In this document: in pieces, positions 1-7,769 of the stretch
How positions within the stretch are numbered: the first letter of the stretch is position 1
Layout: each line of letters starts with the position of its first letter
Notes under the pieces: generated by a model
The model's database searches: none
Told to the model about the DNA's origin: nothing
Seen by the model: the letters and a program-made list of their open reading frames with translations, nothing else
Source: Collinsella sp.
GTDB lineage: Bacteria > Actinomycetota > Coriobacteriia > Coriobacteriales > Coriobacteriaceae
DNA length: 10,413 bases
Assembly (NCBI GenBank): GCA_019419485.1
Contig: DXZV01000006.1
Location: 18,463-28,875 of the forward strand
Direction: 5' to 3'
Translations under genes and position numbers: made by a program

Positions 1-101
1 ACCGCCAAAAGCATGAGGAACAGCGCGGTGATGGCGCCGGCGATAGCAAAGACGCGGTGACGGTACACCTGATGTGTTATGCCAACAAGGAATCGCGGCA
101 T
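1..101 (-). CDS. N-terminal fragment of a membrane-anchored protein (partial)
   Basis: An open frame reads leftward from an ATG at 101-99 and runs off the window after 33 codons. It begins MPRFLVGITHQVYRHRVF. A basic, histidine- and arginine-containing head of about 16 residues is followed by an uninterrupted hydrophobic stretch (about residues 17-34, rich in A, I, L, F) that reaches the window edge. That is the layout of a membrane anchor or uncleaved signal sequence. Upstream of the ATG only a weak AGG about 9 nt away could act as ribosome binding site. No stop interrupts the frame just upstream, so the start is not fully fixed. It lies downstream of GH1 on the same strand, but two strong hairpins and about 340 bp separate them, so it is probably a separate unit. 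The family cannot be named from this fragment. Confidence 0.5.
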   Translation of the reverse strand, partial: MPRFLVGITHQVYRHRVFAIAGAITALFLMLLA

Positions 102-445
102 AGCGAAGAGCCTGCCGCCCCTGGGATCCGCTACGGGCGCGGATCGGGCGGCCGCGTGGCCAATATGTCGTGCGCGGGTACCCATAGTGCTTTTAGTGTA
201 CCGACAGGCAGGCCCAAAAAGCGGGCCACATGTCCCAAAATCCGCCGACGGCAAGGCGCCCGGCGAGCACATACTCGCCGGGCGCCTTGGTTAGGAGACT
301 ATGAGAATGAGCACGCGAAATTCACAGCGGTCAGGCCCGCCCCCTAAGGGCCTGAGGTGCTCAAGATTGGGAGCGACAAGCCCGACGAAGCGTACTTAGG
401 TACGCGAGGAGGGTTGGAGCCCCAAGGTTGAGCGCCTCAGTGCCC
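102..445. other. Non-coding spacer between GH1 and the partial membrane gene
   Basis: No credible gene lies in these 344 bases. Short plus-strand frames here lack a ribosome binding site and show no protein-like composition. The spacer contains a 16-bp perfect stem (252-289) and most of a large imperfect hairpin (343-450), both described separately. A smaller inverted repeat with 5-bp arms (GGCCC/GGGCC) sits at 212-228 with an A-rich loop. I found no convincing sigma-70 promoter for the downstream partial gene. Confidence 0.6.
252..289 (-). terminator. Strong hairpin, probable terminator after the GH1 gene
   Basis: A perfect 16-bp inverted repeat (arms 252-267 and 274-289, 6-nt loop 268-273) of very high GC content lies about 157 bp past the GH1 stop. 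On the minus strand the only T-rich stretch after it is a TTTT about 11 nt past the stem, so this is not a textbook intrinsic terminator. On the plus strand no T tract follows. It could end the glycosidase transcript or protect its 3' end. The stem itself is certain; the function is inferred. Confidence 0.5.
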
Positions 446-450
446 TTAGG
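343..450 (-). repeat. ~108-nt imperfect hairpin that includes the GH1 stop codon
   Basis: Arms at 343-371 and 421-450 pair in blocks: CCTAAGGGC (343-351) with 442-450, CTGAGG (352-357) with 435-440, GCTCAA (359-364) with 428-433, and TTGGG (367-371) with 421-425. An inner stem GCGTAC/GTACGC (390-395/400-405) closes a TTAG loop, and AA-CCC (378-383) can pair with GGGTT (411-415). The GH1 stop codon (446-448) lies in the outermost stem. No T tract follows. It may be a 3'-end stabilising structure or a REP-like dispersed element. Confidence 0.7.
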
Positions 451-1876
451 ACAGGTCCTCACCATTCGTTTCAATGACATGCTTGTACCAGTCGAAGCTC
501 TTCTTTTTGGAACGCTTGAGGGTGCCGTTGCCCGCATCATCGCGGTCGACATAGATAAAGCCGTAGCGCTTGGACATCTCGCCCGTGCCGGCAGACACCA
601 GGTCGATTGGGCCCCAGGTGGTGTAGCCCAGCAGGTCAACGCCGTCCTCGGTCACCGCATCGCGCATCGCGGCGATATGCTGGCGCAGGTAGTCGATACG
701 GTAGTCGTCGTTGATGGAGCCGTCCTCCTCGACAACGTCCTTGGCGCCCAGACCGTTCTCGACCACAAACAGCGGCTTCTGATAACGGTCGTACAGGTCG
801 TTGAGGGTGATGCGGAAGCCCAGCGGATCGATGGCCCAGCCCCACTGGCTCTCATGCAGGTAGGGGTTCTTGGCGCCGGCGAAGGCGTTGCCCTGGGTGC
901 GCTCGACATCGGGGTTATCGGCACCGGCGGAGCAACGGGTGCTGTAATAGCTAAAGCTGATGAAGTCGACGGTGTTGGCGGCCAGGATCTCGCGGTCCTC
1001 ATCCGTCATGCCCACATCGATGCCCAAACGCTCGAGCTTCTTGACGGCATAGGCCGGGTAGTAGCCGCGGCTCTGAACGTCGACGAAGAAATAGTTGCTC
1101 TGGTTGTCAATCTGCGCCTGGCGCACATCGCCCGGACGGCAGCTGTAGGGGTAGTAGCTACCTGCGGCAAGCATGCAACCGATCTTGACCTCAGGGTCGA
1201 TCTCGTGAGCGATCTTGGTTGCCCAAGCGCTGGCGACGAGCTCGTTGTGGGCGGCCAGGTACTCGACGGCCTCCTTGTTCTCGCCCTCCTCAAAGACCAG
1301 ACCGGCACCCATAAACGGCAGGTGCAAGATCATATTGATCTCGTTGAAGGTAAGCCAGTACTTTACCAGGCCCTTGTAGCGGGTGAAGATCGTGGTCGCG
1401 AGGTTCTTGTAGAAGTCGATGAGCTTGCGGTTGCGCCAGCCGCCGTACTCCTTGATGAGGTGAATCGGGCAGTCGAAGTGCGTGATGGTCACGAGCGGCT
1501 CAATGCCGTGCGCCTGACACTCGCGGAACACGTCCTCGTAGAAGGCCAGACCGGCCTCGTTGGGCTCGGTCTCGTCGCCGTTGGGGAAGATGCGGGTCCA
1601 GGCCAGGCTCATGCGGAAGGTCTTAAAGCCCATCTCGGCGAAGAGGGCGATGTCCTCCTTGTAGTGGTGATAGAAATCGATGCCGGTCTGCGCGGGGTAG
1701 TAATAGCCGTCCTCGAAGTCGAGCATCTTGCGCTGGCCGGAGACCACCGCATAGCGCTCGGGGCCGTGCGGCGCCACGTCCACGTTGGCCAGGCCGCGGC
1801 CGTCCACGCTGTAGGCGCCCTCGCACTGGTTGGCAGCCGTCGCGCCGCCCCACAGGAAGTCTTTACGGAAAGCCAT
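446..1876 (-). CDS. GH1 6-phospho-beta-glucosidase
   Basis: This 476-residue cytoplasmic protein is full length for glycoside hydrolase family 1. It hydrolyses 6-phospho-beta-glucosides delivered by a PTS, giving glucose-6-phosphate and an aglycone or sugar. Visible marks are the N-terminal substrate-binding Q17 in ANQCEGAY, the THFDCP strand (H133), the acid/base E179 in LTFNEIN, the nucleophile E373 in VVENGLG, and W421 in TTWGPIDL. The segment SAGTGEMSKRYGF (S428, K436, Y438) matches the serine-lysine-tyrosine phosphate-binding motif that separates 6-phospho enzymes from plain beta-glucosidases. The ATG at 1876 follows AAAGGA with a 7-nt spacer. It is the last gene of the locus and lies 247 bp after the GH35-like gene, with a candidate promoter in that gap. 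Family assignment is secure; the natural glucoside is unknown. Similar proteins are named BglA, BglH or AscB. Confidence 0.95.
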   Translation of the reverse strand: MAFRKDFLWGGATAANQCEGAYSVDGRGLANVDVAPHGPERYAVVSGQRKMLDFEDGYYYPAQTGIDFYHHYKEDIALFAEMGFKTFRMSLAWTRIFPNGDETEPNEAGLAFYEDVFRECQAHGIEPLVTITHFDCPIHLIKEYGGWRNRKLIDFYKNLATTIFTRYKGLVKYWLTFNEINMILHLPFMGAGLVFEEGENKEAVEYLAAHNELVASAWATKIAHEIDPEVKIGCMLAAGSYYPYSCRPGDVRQAQIDNQSNYFFVDVQSRGYYPAYAVKKLERLGIDVGMTDEDREILAANTVDFISFSYYSTRCSAGADNPDVERTQGNAFAGAKNPYLHESQWGWAIDPLGFRITLNDLYDRYQKPLFVVENGLGAKDVVEEDGSINDDYRIDYLRQHIAAMRDAVTEDGVDLLGYTTWGPIDLVSAGTGEMSKRYGFIYVDRDDAGNGTLKRSKKKSFDWYKHVIETNGEDLS

Positions 1877-1912
1877 GCATCAATCCTTTCACACGCTGTT
1901 TGTCGTGGTTTC

Positions 1913-1941
1913 AGTATCCCCGTAAGCAGCGCGCTACTCAA
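1913..1941 (-). promoter_or_regulatory. Candidate sigma-70 promoter for the GH1 gene
   Basis: On the minus strand a -35-like TTGAGT (1941-1936) is separated by exactly 17 bp from a -10-like GATACT (1918-1913). Each hexamer matches the consensus at four of six positions. The -10 ends 36 bp before the GH1 ATG, which leaves a short leader with a small CACG/CGTG inverted repeat that could be an operator. The rest of the 247-bp spacer (1942-2123) holds pyrimidine-rich tracts and a weak CCCG-GGGA-CGGG hairpin, with no clear terminator after the GH35-like gene. GH1 may therefore be transcribed both by read-through and independently. Confidence 0.45.
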
Positions 1942-2123
1942 CGGCAACGACGCAGGCCGACACTTCTTTTCGCCCCAACGGCCTCATCCGCCCGCAGCGA
2001 CTGACACTTCCTGATACCTCGCTTCCTCCCCTGGCAACAGGTTCGCCTCTCGAAGTTTTTCCTCCACAGGAACCCGTCCCCGGGAAGGAAAGGAAGTGAG
2101 GGGCCGGGCGGCAATGACTGCGG

Positions 2124-3722
2124 CTAAGCGTACGTGATGGCCTCCAAACGAAGAAGCACGGGAGAGCTATAGCGCATAATGGCGACCTCGTCGCCGTTGA
2201 GACGACAGTCGCGCACCCACGCGCCGTTCTCAACGGTCCCCGTCTCGAGCGACGCCACATCCACATGCGGCTCACCCGCCGCGTGCGACTCGAGCGCCAA
2301 GCCGCAACGAAGCGCAAGCAGGTACACGGCGCCGTCGGCGGCGCGAAGGGCCGCACACGCACCGGGCAGGGCACCCTCATCAAAGCTCACCTTAATTGCT
2401 ATGGAACCCATATCGAGCAGGCCCTCGGCTGCCACCTCACTCGTCACGGCATCGAGCGTCGCGTACGCGGCATCGTCCTCGGCAAGTTCAAATAACTGAG
2501 CCAGTCCACGCGTGACCTCCGCATATTCCTCCCGGTCCTGAGGCGTGAGCAAAGCGGGGTCGCTCGTATCCATGCCAAAGAGAATACCCGCCGAATCGCC
2601 AAAGGGCTCGCCCATCTCCTCGTAGCCAAAAGGAGCGAAGCACAGGGCATGGTGATGGGCCACCGCCCAGACCTGGCGCGCGGCGGCGTAGGCGTGCGTC
2701 GCGGTCTCGGGGATAAAGAGCGGGTTGTCCTCGCACGCATATCCGTCGCAGACCTTGCAAAACGCCGGGATGTAGATATCGGGGCCCAGCATGTCGATGC
2801 TCGGGGCGGCATGCTTCCACACGCCCATCACGCGCAGGTTGGGACCGCCCGTGGGAAAGCGCCCAGGCTTGTGACCCTTGTCGAGCCAGCAATTGCAGGC
2901 CGTGGGCAGCGGATGCTCGGCGCGGCCCGCTGCGGCGACCGTCTCCACGTAGCGAGCCATGTGGTAGGTGGTAAACATCTCCTCGGCATGCTCGCCAAAA
3001 ACCTGTTCCCACGAACCAGAGCCGGCGCCCGCTTCAAGGGCTTCCGCAAGCTCAGACGCCAGGGAGGTAGGATCGACCGCAAGCGCCTCGATCAGCTCCG
3101 TAGGCACGCTCTCCGCAAAGGCGGCATCCGCCCAAGGCGAGTGCTCACGTGCCGCGACCATCTGGCCGCACTCGTTTTCTACCTGCACGAGTATCACCGT
3201 ATGATCTTGCGCATCCACCTCGCGCAGGTGCGCCATCAAAGCCGCGTAGGCGCCGGCATCCGCCGCGCGCGTCTCCTCGCAATAGAGCGAAAGCGCCGTG
3301 ATCTCAAAGTTATGGAACTCGGCATAGCGAACCTTGTTCTGCCCGGGCACCATCTGCGCACGGCGAAAACGCTCGATATCGCGTTTGACCCACGCGGGCG
3401 CATAGTAGCACTGCGCATTTTTGTACGCGCCAAACCACAGCACGCCCAGGTGCAGCCCGCGCTCGCGGGCAAGCTCGAGCATCATGTCCACTTGGCCAAA
3501 GTCAAACTCGCCCTCTGCGGGCTCCAAAAGCTCCCAGGTAACCGGGGCGAGCACGGTATTCATACCGAGCGCCCGCGCGCGATCGAGAGCATCCGCAAAA
3601 GCGCGGCGCCCACCCGAGGCGGAGTTATGGCACTCGCCCGCAAACAGCGTATAGGGCCGGCCGTCCACCATCAGGCGTTGCCCGCCGCCAGCACAGGTGT
3701 ACAACTGCGGAATCTCCGCCAT
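2124..3722 (-). CDS. GH35-like beta-galactosidase (DUF5597 type)
   Basis: This predicted cytoplasmic glycosidase of 532 residues has a (beta/alpha)8 catalytic domain over roughly residues 10-360 and a smaller beta-rich tail to the end. The early segment RPYTLFAGECHNSA corresponds to the start of the GH35/GH42 clan-A barrel. ILVQVENECGQM carries the asparagine-glutamate pair, so E184 is the probable acid/base. LFIPETATHA supplies the probable nucleophile E339. These marks resemble the bacterial GH35-related proteins annotated beta-galactosidase or DUF5597, which are shorter than eukaryotic GH35 enzymes. The frame stays open up to 3782, but the MAEIPQLYTC start at 3722 fits the fold, while the extra 20 residues are basic and unlike a domain start. 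The binding site is weak (AGAG or GGAAG upstream). There are 14 cysteines, with a cluster at 276, 278, 322, 325 and 330. It likely removes a beta-galactosyl or related group from an imported glycoside; specificity is unproven. Confidence 0.85.
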   Translation of the reverse strand: MAEIPQLYTCAGGGQRLMVDGRPYTLFAGECHNSASGGRRAFADALDRARALGMNTVLAPVTWELLEPAEGEFDFGQVDMMLELARERGLHLGVLWFGAYKNAQCYYAPAWVKRDIERFRRAQMVPGQNKVRYAEFHNFEITALSLYCEETRAADAGAYAALMAHLREVDAQDHTVILVQVENECGQMVAAREHSPWADAAFAESVPTELIEALAVDPTSLASELAEALEAGAGSGSWEQVFGEHAEEMFTTYHMARYVETVAAAGRAEHPLPTACNCWLDKGHKPGRFPTGGPNLRVMGVWKHAAPSIDMLGPDIYIPAFCKVCDGYACEDNPLFIPETATHAYAAARQVWAVAHHHALCFAPFGYEEMGEPFGDSAGILFGMDTSDPALLTPQDREEYAEVTRGLAQLFELAEDDAAYATLDAVTSEVAAEGLLDMGSIAIKVSFDEGALPGACAALRAADGAVYLLALRCGLALESHAAGEPHVDVASLETGTVENGAWVRDCRLNGDEVAIMRYSSPVLLRLEAITYA

Positions 3723-3778
3723 GGCAACTCTATTCTTCCGTTTTGTTTCAACCCCCTGAGGGCCGAGCCGTGTTGAGA

Positions 3779-3817
3779 GCACCGGACGCGCGACCAGGGC
3801 CTACCTGTCGTCCGTGC
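3779..3817 (-). repeat. Small bulged hairpin between GH43 and GH35-like genes
   Basis: In the 122-bp spacer, GCAC (3779-3782) pairs with GTGC (3814-3817), GGAC (3784-3787) with GTCC (3810-3813), GAC (3792-3794) with GTC (3807-3809), and AGG (3796-3798) with CCT (3804-3806), around a 5-nt loop. No T tract follows on either strand, so it is more likely an intercistronic mRNA structure than a terminator, or simply chance in GC-rich DNA. Confidence 0.3.
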
Positions 3818-3844
3818 GAGCCCGCCCCTCCGATGGGAGATGGG

Positions 3845-5299
3845 TTAAAGGACGGCAAACGAGGCGAGATCGACCGAACCGACGCCCTCGATAGCCAGGT
3901 AGAGTGCATGGTCACCGGCAACGGTCTTCGTCAGGGATGCGACCACCGTGCACCAGCCCTCGCCTGGCACGAGCTCGACGCGCGTCAACTCAGCGCCATC
4001 CGGCGCGTCCAAGCGTACACTCACCACACCGGCAAGATCCCCGCGCACCTCGAGCTCCACCGTGCGCTCCGCACCGGAAAACGCCAGGTATTTGTAGCCC
4101 ACGCCCGCTCCATCGCAGAGGTTGGCCACATGGGTACGTGCCGAAGTCACACAGCCCGCATCGACTTCCTGGGTAATCACCGGATGGTTATCGGCGATTT
4201 CCAGATTGCCGGAATAGTGAACCGCGCCGGCCGGCCCCACCAAGTAGCAGCAAATACTCGCCGGGTACGCGCGCCCGCAAGGAAGCGCTCCGCCATTGAG
4301 CCCACAGCTCGTTATCTCTACTTGTTCGATATGTCCATCGGAAGCAATCTCGATGGGCTCAGCGCACCCCTGGCGCGCGTGCTGCGCACCGTGCGTATGA
4401 CGGTGATAGAAGATGTAGTCGCGCCCGGCAATGCGCGCCATGCCGCCATGGTTGTTGCCCAGGTCCATCACAGCGGCGTCCTCGGCCTCGTGCCCGGGCA
4501 GGCCCACATCGCCGTTGGAAACGAGCACGCCGCCGTAGGTTACCGGACCTTCCGGCGTTGGCATCGTGGCCCAGCAGAGCTCATGTCCGTTTTCGCTCGA
4601 GTAGACAAAGTAGTAGCGCCCGTCGAGCACGCGGATGCTCGAGGCCTCAAAGAAGGCATGCCCTTCAAAACCCGTGTCCGCCGCCTGCGTCACTGCCGGA
4701 GCCAGATGCTTGGGTGCCGCAGCCATCGTGCGCATATCGGCGCCGAGCCGCACCACGTAGCCGCCCTCCATGGAACATGCGGGCATGCGCGAGCTCGGCT
4801 TCTTGGCGCCAAACCCATAGTAGAGCCAGCAACCCCCGTCCCCGCAGGGAAGGACTGCCGGGTCAAAGGGCATACCCCAGCCCTCCTCGCCCGCAAACGG
4901 CGAGCCGTCGGGCTTGGCAATAGGACCCAGATAGCGGTAGCGTCCCGCCGGCTCATCGCACACGGCGACCGACATGATGCAACCGCTCGTCATGCTTAGC
5001 GTGAAGTAATACAGATAGAACCGCCCGTCGGCACCCCGGCACACATCGGGCGCGCCGTACCCGGTTCGATCGACATTGGCCGGGTCATCCTCTTTGCGCC
5101 AGATGGTCCCCTCAAACGTCCAGGAGCCCAGATCGTCCACCGGAGCTGACCAGCACACGTAGTCACCCGGGCAGTATGCGGTGCCCTCGGGTGCGTCATG
5201 GCTTCCATACACGTAGACTCGGTCACCAAAGACATGCGGTTCGCCATCGGGGATATACTCCCATCCCGGCAGATACGGATTGGTTGCGATATGAGCCAT
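3845..5299 (-). CDS. GH43 family arabinosidase/xylosidase-like enzyme with C-terminal carbohydrate-binding domain
   Basis: This 484-residue protein has the five-bladed propeller of glycoside hydrolase family 43 over roughly residues 5-325. Known members remove alpha-L-arabinofuranosyl or beta-D-xylosyl residues by an inverting mechanism. The catalytic triad can be placed: general base D18 in IPDGEPHVFGD, pKa-modulating D146 in PFDPAVL, and general acid E218 in FFEASSIRVLDGRYYFVYS. The stretch around 280-315 (GNNHGG, FYHRHTHG, RQGCAEP) is typical of a GH43 subgroup. Residues about 350-484 look like a beta-sandwich of the CBM6 type. There is no signal peptide, so it acts in the cytoplasm on imported sugars. 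The ATG at 5299 follows an excellent AGGAGG about 8 nt away. It lies 104 bp downstream of GH3 and 122 bp upstream of the GH35-like gene, on the same strand. Substrate preference cannot be told from sequence alone. Confidence 0.9.
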   Translation of the reverse strand: MAHIATNPYLPGWEYIPDGEPHVFGDRVYVYGSHDAPEGTAYCPGDYVCWSAPVDDLGSWTFEGTIWRKEDDPANVDRTGYGAPDVCRGADGRFYLYYFTLSMTSGCIMSVAVCDEPAGRYRYLGPIAKPDGSPFAGEEGWGMPFDPAVLPCGDGGCWLYYGFGAKKPSSRMPACSMEGGYVVRLGADMRTMAAAPKHLAPAVTQAADTGFEGHAFFEASSIRVLDGRYYFVYSSENGHELCWATMPTPEGPVTYGGVLVSNGDVGLPGHEAEDAAVMDLGNNHGGMARIAGRDYIFYHRHTHGAQHARQGCAEPIEIASDGHIEQVEITSCGLNGGALPCGRAYPASICCYLVGPAGAVHYSGNLEIADNHPVITQEVDAGCVTSARTHVANLCDGAGVGYKYLAFSGAERTVELEVRGDLAGVVSVRLDAPDGAELTRVELVPGEGWCTVVASLTKTVAGDHALYLAIEGVGSVDLASFAVL

Positions 5300-5403
5300 G
5301 TCAGACCCCTCCTATCGATATCGGGCGCGGTACCGGACGGACGCCGGCGACAAGACCGAACGCCTGCCGCGCACCGCGTGCACCATTCGTTAAGCAAATG
5401 CAG

Positions 5404-7629
5404 CTAGACGAGCTCGAACTCCCCCACCAACAGGTCGCGGCTGTTAGGCCCCGCCATGACCTCAAACGCGCCGGGCTCGCTTGCCCAGCCGTGCTCGGGC
5501 GTCCAAAAACGCAGAGCCTCCTCGCGCAGGATAAACGTCACCGTGCGGCGCTCACGCGGCGCAAGCTCAACACGCGCAAAGTCACGCAGTTCGAGCATGG
5601 GGCGCACGCGCGTTGCCACCTTGTCGTGGATATAGAGCTGCACGACCTCAGTACCAGCAATATCGCCCTCATTGGTCACGTCGATTGAGACCTCGAGGAC
5701 ACCGTCCGCCGTAAGCTCGTCCGCACTCAGGCGCAGGTTATCGTAGCGCGCCGTATGATACGAGAGTCCGTAGCCAAAGGGGAACATCGCATCGTTAGGG
5801 CAGTCCATATAGCGGCTCACAAAGCGACCGCTATGCGTTGATGTCTTAGCGGGACGTCCGGTGGAGAACTGCGCATAGTAGAGCGGCTCCTGGCCCACGT
5901 TATGTGGGAAGCTCACCGTGAGCCTGCCGCTCGGATTGACCGTTCCAAAGAGCACGTCGGCTACCGAACGCCCACCAGCCGTACCGGGGAACCACGCCTC
6001 TACGATTGCATCGCAATCATCGATCACGTCAGTGAGGGAAAGAGGACGCCCGTTAAAGAGCACGAGCACCACAGGCTTGCCGAGCGCGCGCACGCGCTTG
6101 AGCAGGCGCTTCTGCGGAGCCGGTATGGTAATGTCCGTACGCGCTCCGCCCTCACCGCTCTGCAGCATGTGTTCTCCGAGCGCCATGACCACCACGTCGC
6201 TCGATGCGGCCAGCTCGAGCGCCTCGGCAGCCATCGTCTCTAGATCCGCGCCCTCGCCCGTCGGCGCACCGAACGCGGGAATCTTGCCAAACTCCCCAAG
6301 CTCGCTGTAGTCGTCGAGCGTGGGACAGCCTTGGGCCCACGCAAAGCCGTCGTCGCCCATTACCTCGGCAAATGCCTCGGCAAGCGTTACGGAATGAGTT
6401 TTATCGGCATGAATCGCCCACATGCCGATGATGTCTCGGCTGTTGGCATAGGGACCGATGAGCGCCACGCGCGGAGCGTTGCCCCCGGTCGTAAGCGGTA
6501 GCAGCCCACCTTCGTTTTTAAGGAGCACGAGGGCCTCGTCGCACGTTTTACGCGCGCTCTCAAGACGCTCCGGCGTGCACGTGACCTCCGTACGGCGCTC
6601 GGGCGAGCACGTACGATACGGGTCCTCAAACAGACCGAGTCTGTTCTTGAGCTCGAGCACGCGCATGCAGGCGGTATCGATCTGCTCGAGCGAAACCTCA
6701 CCCGTTTCGATGAGGGCCTCAAGCTCATGTGCGTAGCAGGGCGTCTTCATGTCGATGTCCACGGTGGCATTCATGGCGAGCTTGGCCGCCTCGCGACGGT
6801 TTGCCGCCACACCGTGTGCCCTGAGCTCGTCGATCGCCGCGTAATCGGTGATGATGGGACCGTCAAAGCCCCACTCGTCGCGCAACACGTCGTGCATGAG
6901 CCAGCGGTTTGCCGTGGCGGGGATGCCATCGATGGTGTTGGAGCTCGTCATCACCAAATCGCAACCAGCCTCGACCGCCGCACGGTACGGAGGCAGGTAC
7001 TCGTTGCGCAGGCGCCACTCGCTCATATCCACTGTGTTGTACTCGCGACCCGCCTCGGGCGCACCATAGCCCGCAAAGTGTTTGACGCAGCTGGCCAAGC
7101 TCTTCTGCGGCGTACCGTCACCCTTAAAGCCCTCGACCATCGCGCGAGCGAAGCGGCTGCTTAGGTACGGATCCTCGCCCGGCATCTCCAGGCAGCGACC
7201 CCAACGGGCATCGCGCACCACGTCCACCGGCGGGCTAAAGGTCACCATGCAGCCATCGGCCACGGCCTCTTCGGCAATAAGGTTGTAATCCTCGCGGATA
7301 AGCTCTGGGTCCCACGTGGCTCCCAGGCCCAGGGGGATTGGATAGCAGGTTTGATAGCCATAGATCACATCGGCCATAAAGACGAGCGGGATCTTAAGAC
7401 GGCTGCGCTCAAGATATGCATCTTGGATACGATGCACTTCCTCGGCGCCCAACACGTTGAGCACGCTGCCGCATACGTCAACATCTTCTTGCGTCACGCC
7501 CAGCTTGGCACGCGGACCAACCGCTACGGCATCGGTGCCAAAGCACCCACCGTCAAGCTGCACCAACTGCCCGATCTTCTCGCGCAGGGTCATACGCCCC
7601 AAAAGGTCAACGAGCTCGGATTGCTTCAT
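5404..7629 (-). CDS. GH3 beta-glucosidase/beta-xylosidase
   Basis: A three-domain glycoside hydrolase family 3 enzyme of 741 residues, the usual length for BglX-like members. The N-terminal TIM barrel (about 1-340) includes CLEMPGEDPYLSS, VKHFAGYG (K183, H184) and the nucleophile D262 in FDGPIITDYAAID. The alpha/beta sandwich (about 360-580) holds the probable acid/base E493 in SGEGGARTDI. The C-terminal fibronectin type III-like domain (about 640-720) is seen in DVTNEGDIAGTEVVQLYI. It releases non-reducing beta-linked glucose or xylose. No signal peptide is present, so action is cytoplasmic. The frame stays open to 7971, overlapping the permease gene, but the ATG at 7629 begins MKQSELVDLLGRMTLREKIG, the normal family start, and follows GAGG with a 5-nt spacer. 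Two strong hairpins lie just upstream of this ribosome binding site. Confidence 0.93.
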   Translation of the reverse strand: MKQSELVDLLGRMTLREKIGQLVQLDGGCFGTDAVAVGPRAKLGVTQEDVDVCGSVLNVLGAEEVHRIQDAYLERSRLKIPLVFMADVIYGYQTCYPIPLGLGATWDPELIREDYNLIAEEAVADGCMVTFSPPVDVVRDARWGRCLEMPGEDPYLSSRFARAMVEGFKGDGTPQKSLASCVKHFAGYGAPEAGREYNTVDMSEWRLRNEYLPPYRAAVEAGCDLVMTSSNTIDGIPATANRWLMHDVLRDEWGFDGPIITDYAAIDELRAHGVAANRREAAKLAMNATVDIDMKTPCYAHELEALIETGEVSLEQIDTACMRVLELKNRLGLFEDPYRTCSPERRTEVTCTPERLESARKTCDEALVLLKNEGGLLPLTTGGNAPRVALIGPYANSRDIIGMWAIHADKTHSVTLAEAFAEVMGDDGFAWAQGCPTLDDYSELGEFGKIPAFGAPTGEGADLETMAAEALELAASSDVVVMALGEHMLQSGEGGARTDITIPAPQKRLLKRVRALGKPVVLVLFNGRPLSLTDVIDDCDAIVEAWFPGTAGGRSVADVLFGTVNPSGRLTVSFPHNVGQEPLYYAQFSTGRPAKTSTHSGRFVSRYMDCPNDAMFPFGYGLSYHTARYDNLRLSADELTADGVLEVSIDVTNEGDIAGTEVVQLYIHDKVATRVRPMLELRDFARVELAPRERRTVTFILREEALRFWTPEHGWASEPGAFEVMAGPNSRDLLVGEFELV

Positions 7630-7647
7630 GGCTACCTCGTTTCTGTT

Positions 7648-7710
7648 GTGTGCCCTTATGGGAGGACGCCGGATTCGTGTAGGGGTCAGCGCCCTCCCAT
7701 AAGGGCACAC
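7648..7710 (-). repeat. 18-bp perfect inverted repeat upstream of the GH3 ribosome binding site
   Basis: Arms 7648-7665 and 7693-7710 are perfect reverse complements (GTGTGCCCTTATGGGAGG and its complement) around a 27-nt spacer. On the mRNA the structure ends about 11 nt before the GAGG that serves GH3. No T tract follows, so it is not a simple intrinsic terminator. Its outer six bases (7705-7710) are also used by the neighbouring hairpin. Confidence 0.8.
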
Positions 7711-7740
7711 GGGGCGCATCTGGCGCCGCGCCCCGTGTGC
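7705..7740 (-). repeat. 13-bp GC-rich hairpin after the PTS gene, sharing an arm with the next hairpin
   Basis: Arms 7705-7717 and 7728-7740 pair perfectly (GCACACGGGGCGC with GCGCCCCGTGTGC) around a 10-nt loop. It starts 30 bp past the PTS stop codon. A smaller GGCGTC/GACGCC stem (7742-7747/7752-7757, CAAA loop) precedes it on the transcript. Without a T run it is unlikely to terminate strongly by itself. It may stabilise the 3' end of the permease message or attenuate read-through into the glycosidase genes. Confidence 0.7.
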
Positions 7741-7769
7741 TGGCGTCCAAAGACGCCGGTTTCCCAGAA

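Noticed and set aside
212..228. GGCCC/GGGCC inverted repeat as terminator
   Set aside because: The T/A run is inside the loop instead of after the stem, and the arms are only 5 bp.
428..2014. Long plus-strand open frame of 528 codons opposite GH1
   Set aside because: It is antisense to a clear GH1 gene. Its valine-, aspartate- and histidine-rich product has no family look, as expected from GC-rich codon use.
2649..4999. Two plus-strand frames of 375 and 418 codons (2649-3776 and 3743-4999)
   Set aside because: They lie opposite the GH35-like and GH43 genes, whose catalytic motifs are intact. The products are arginine- and histidine-rich shadows.
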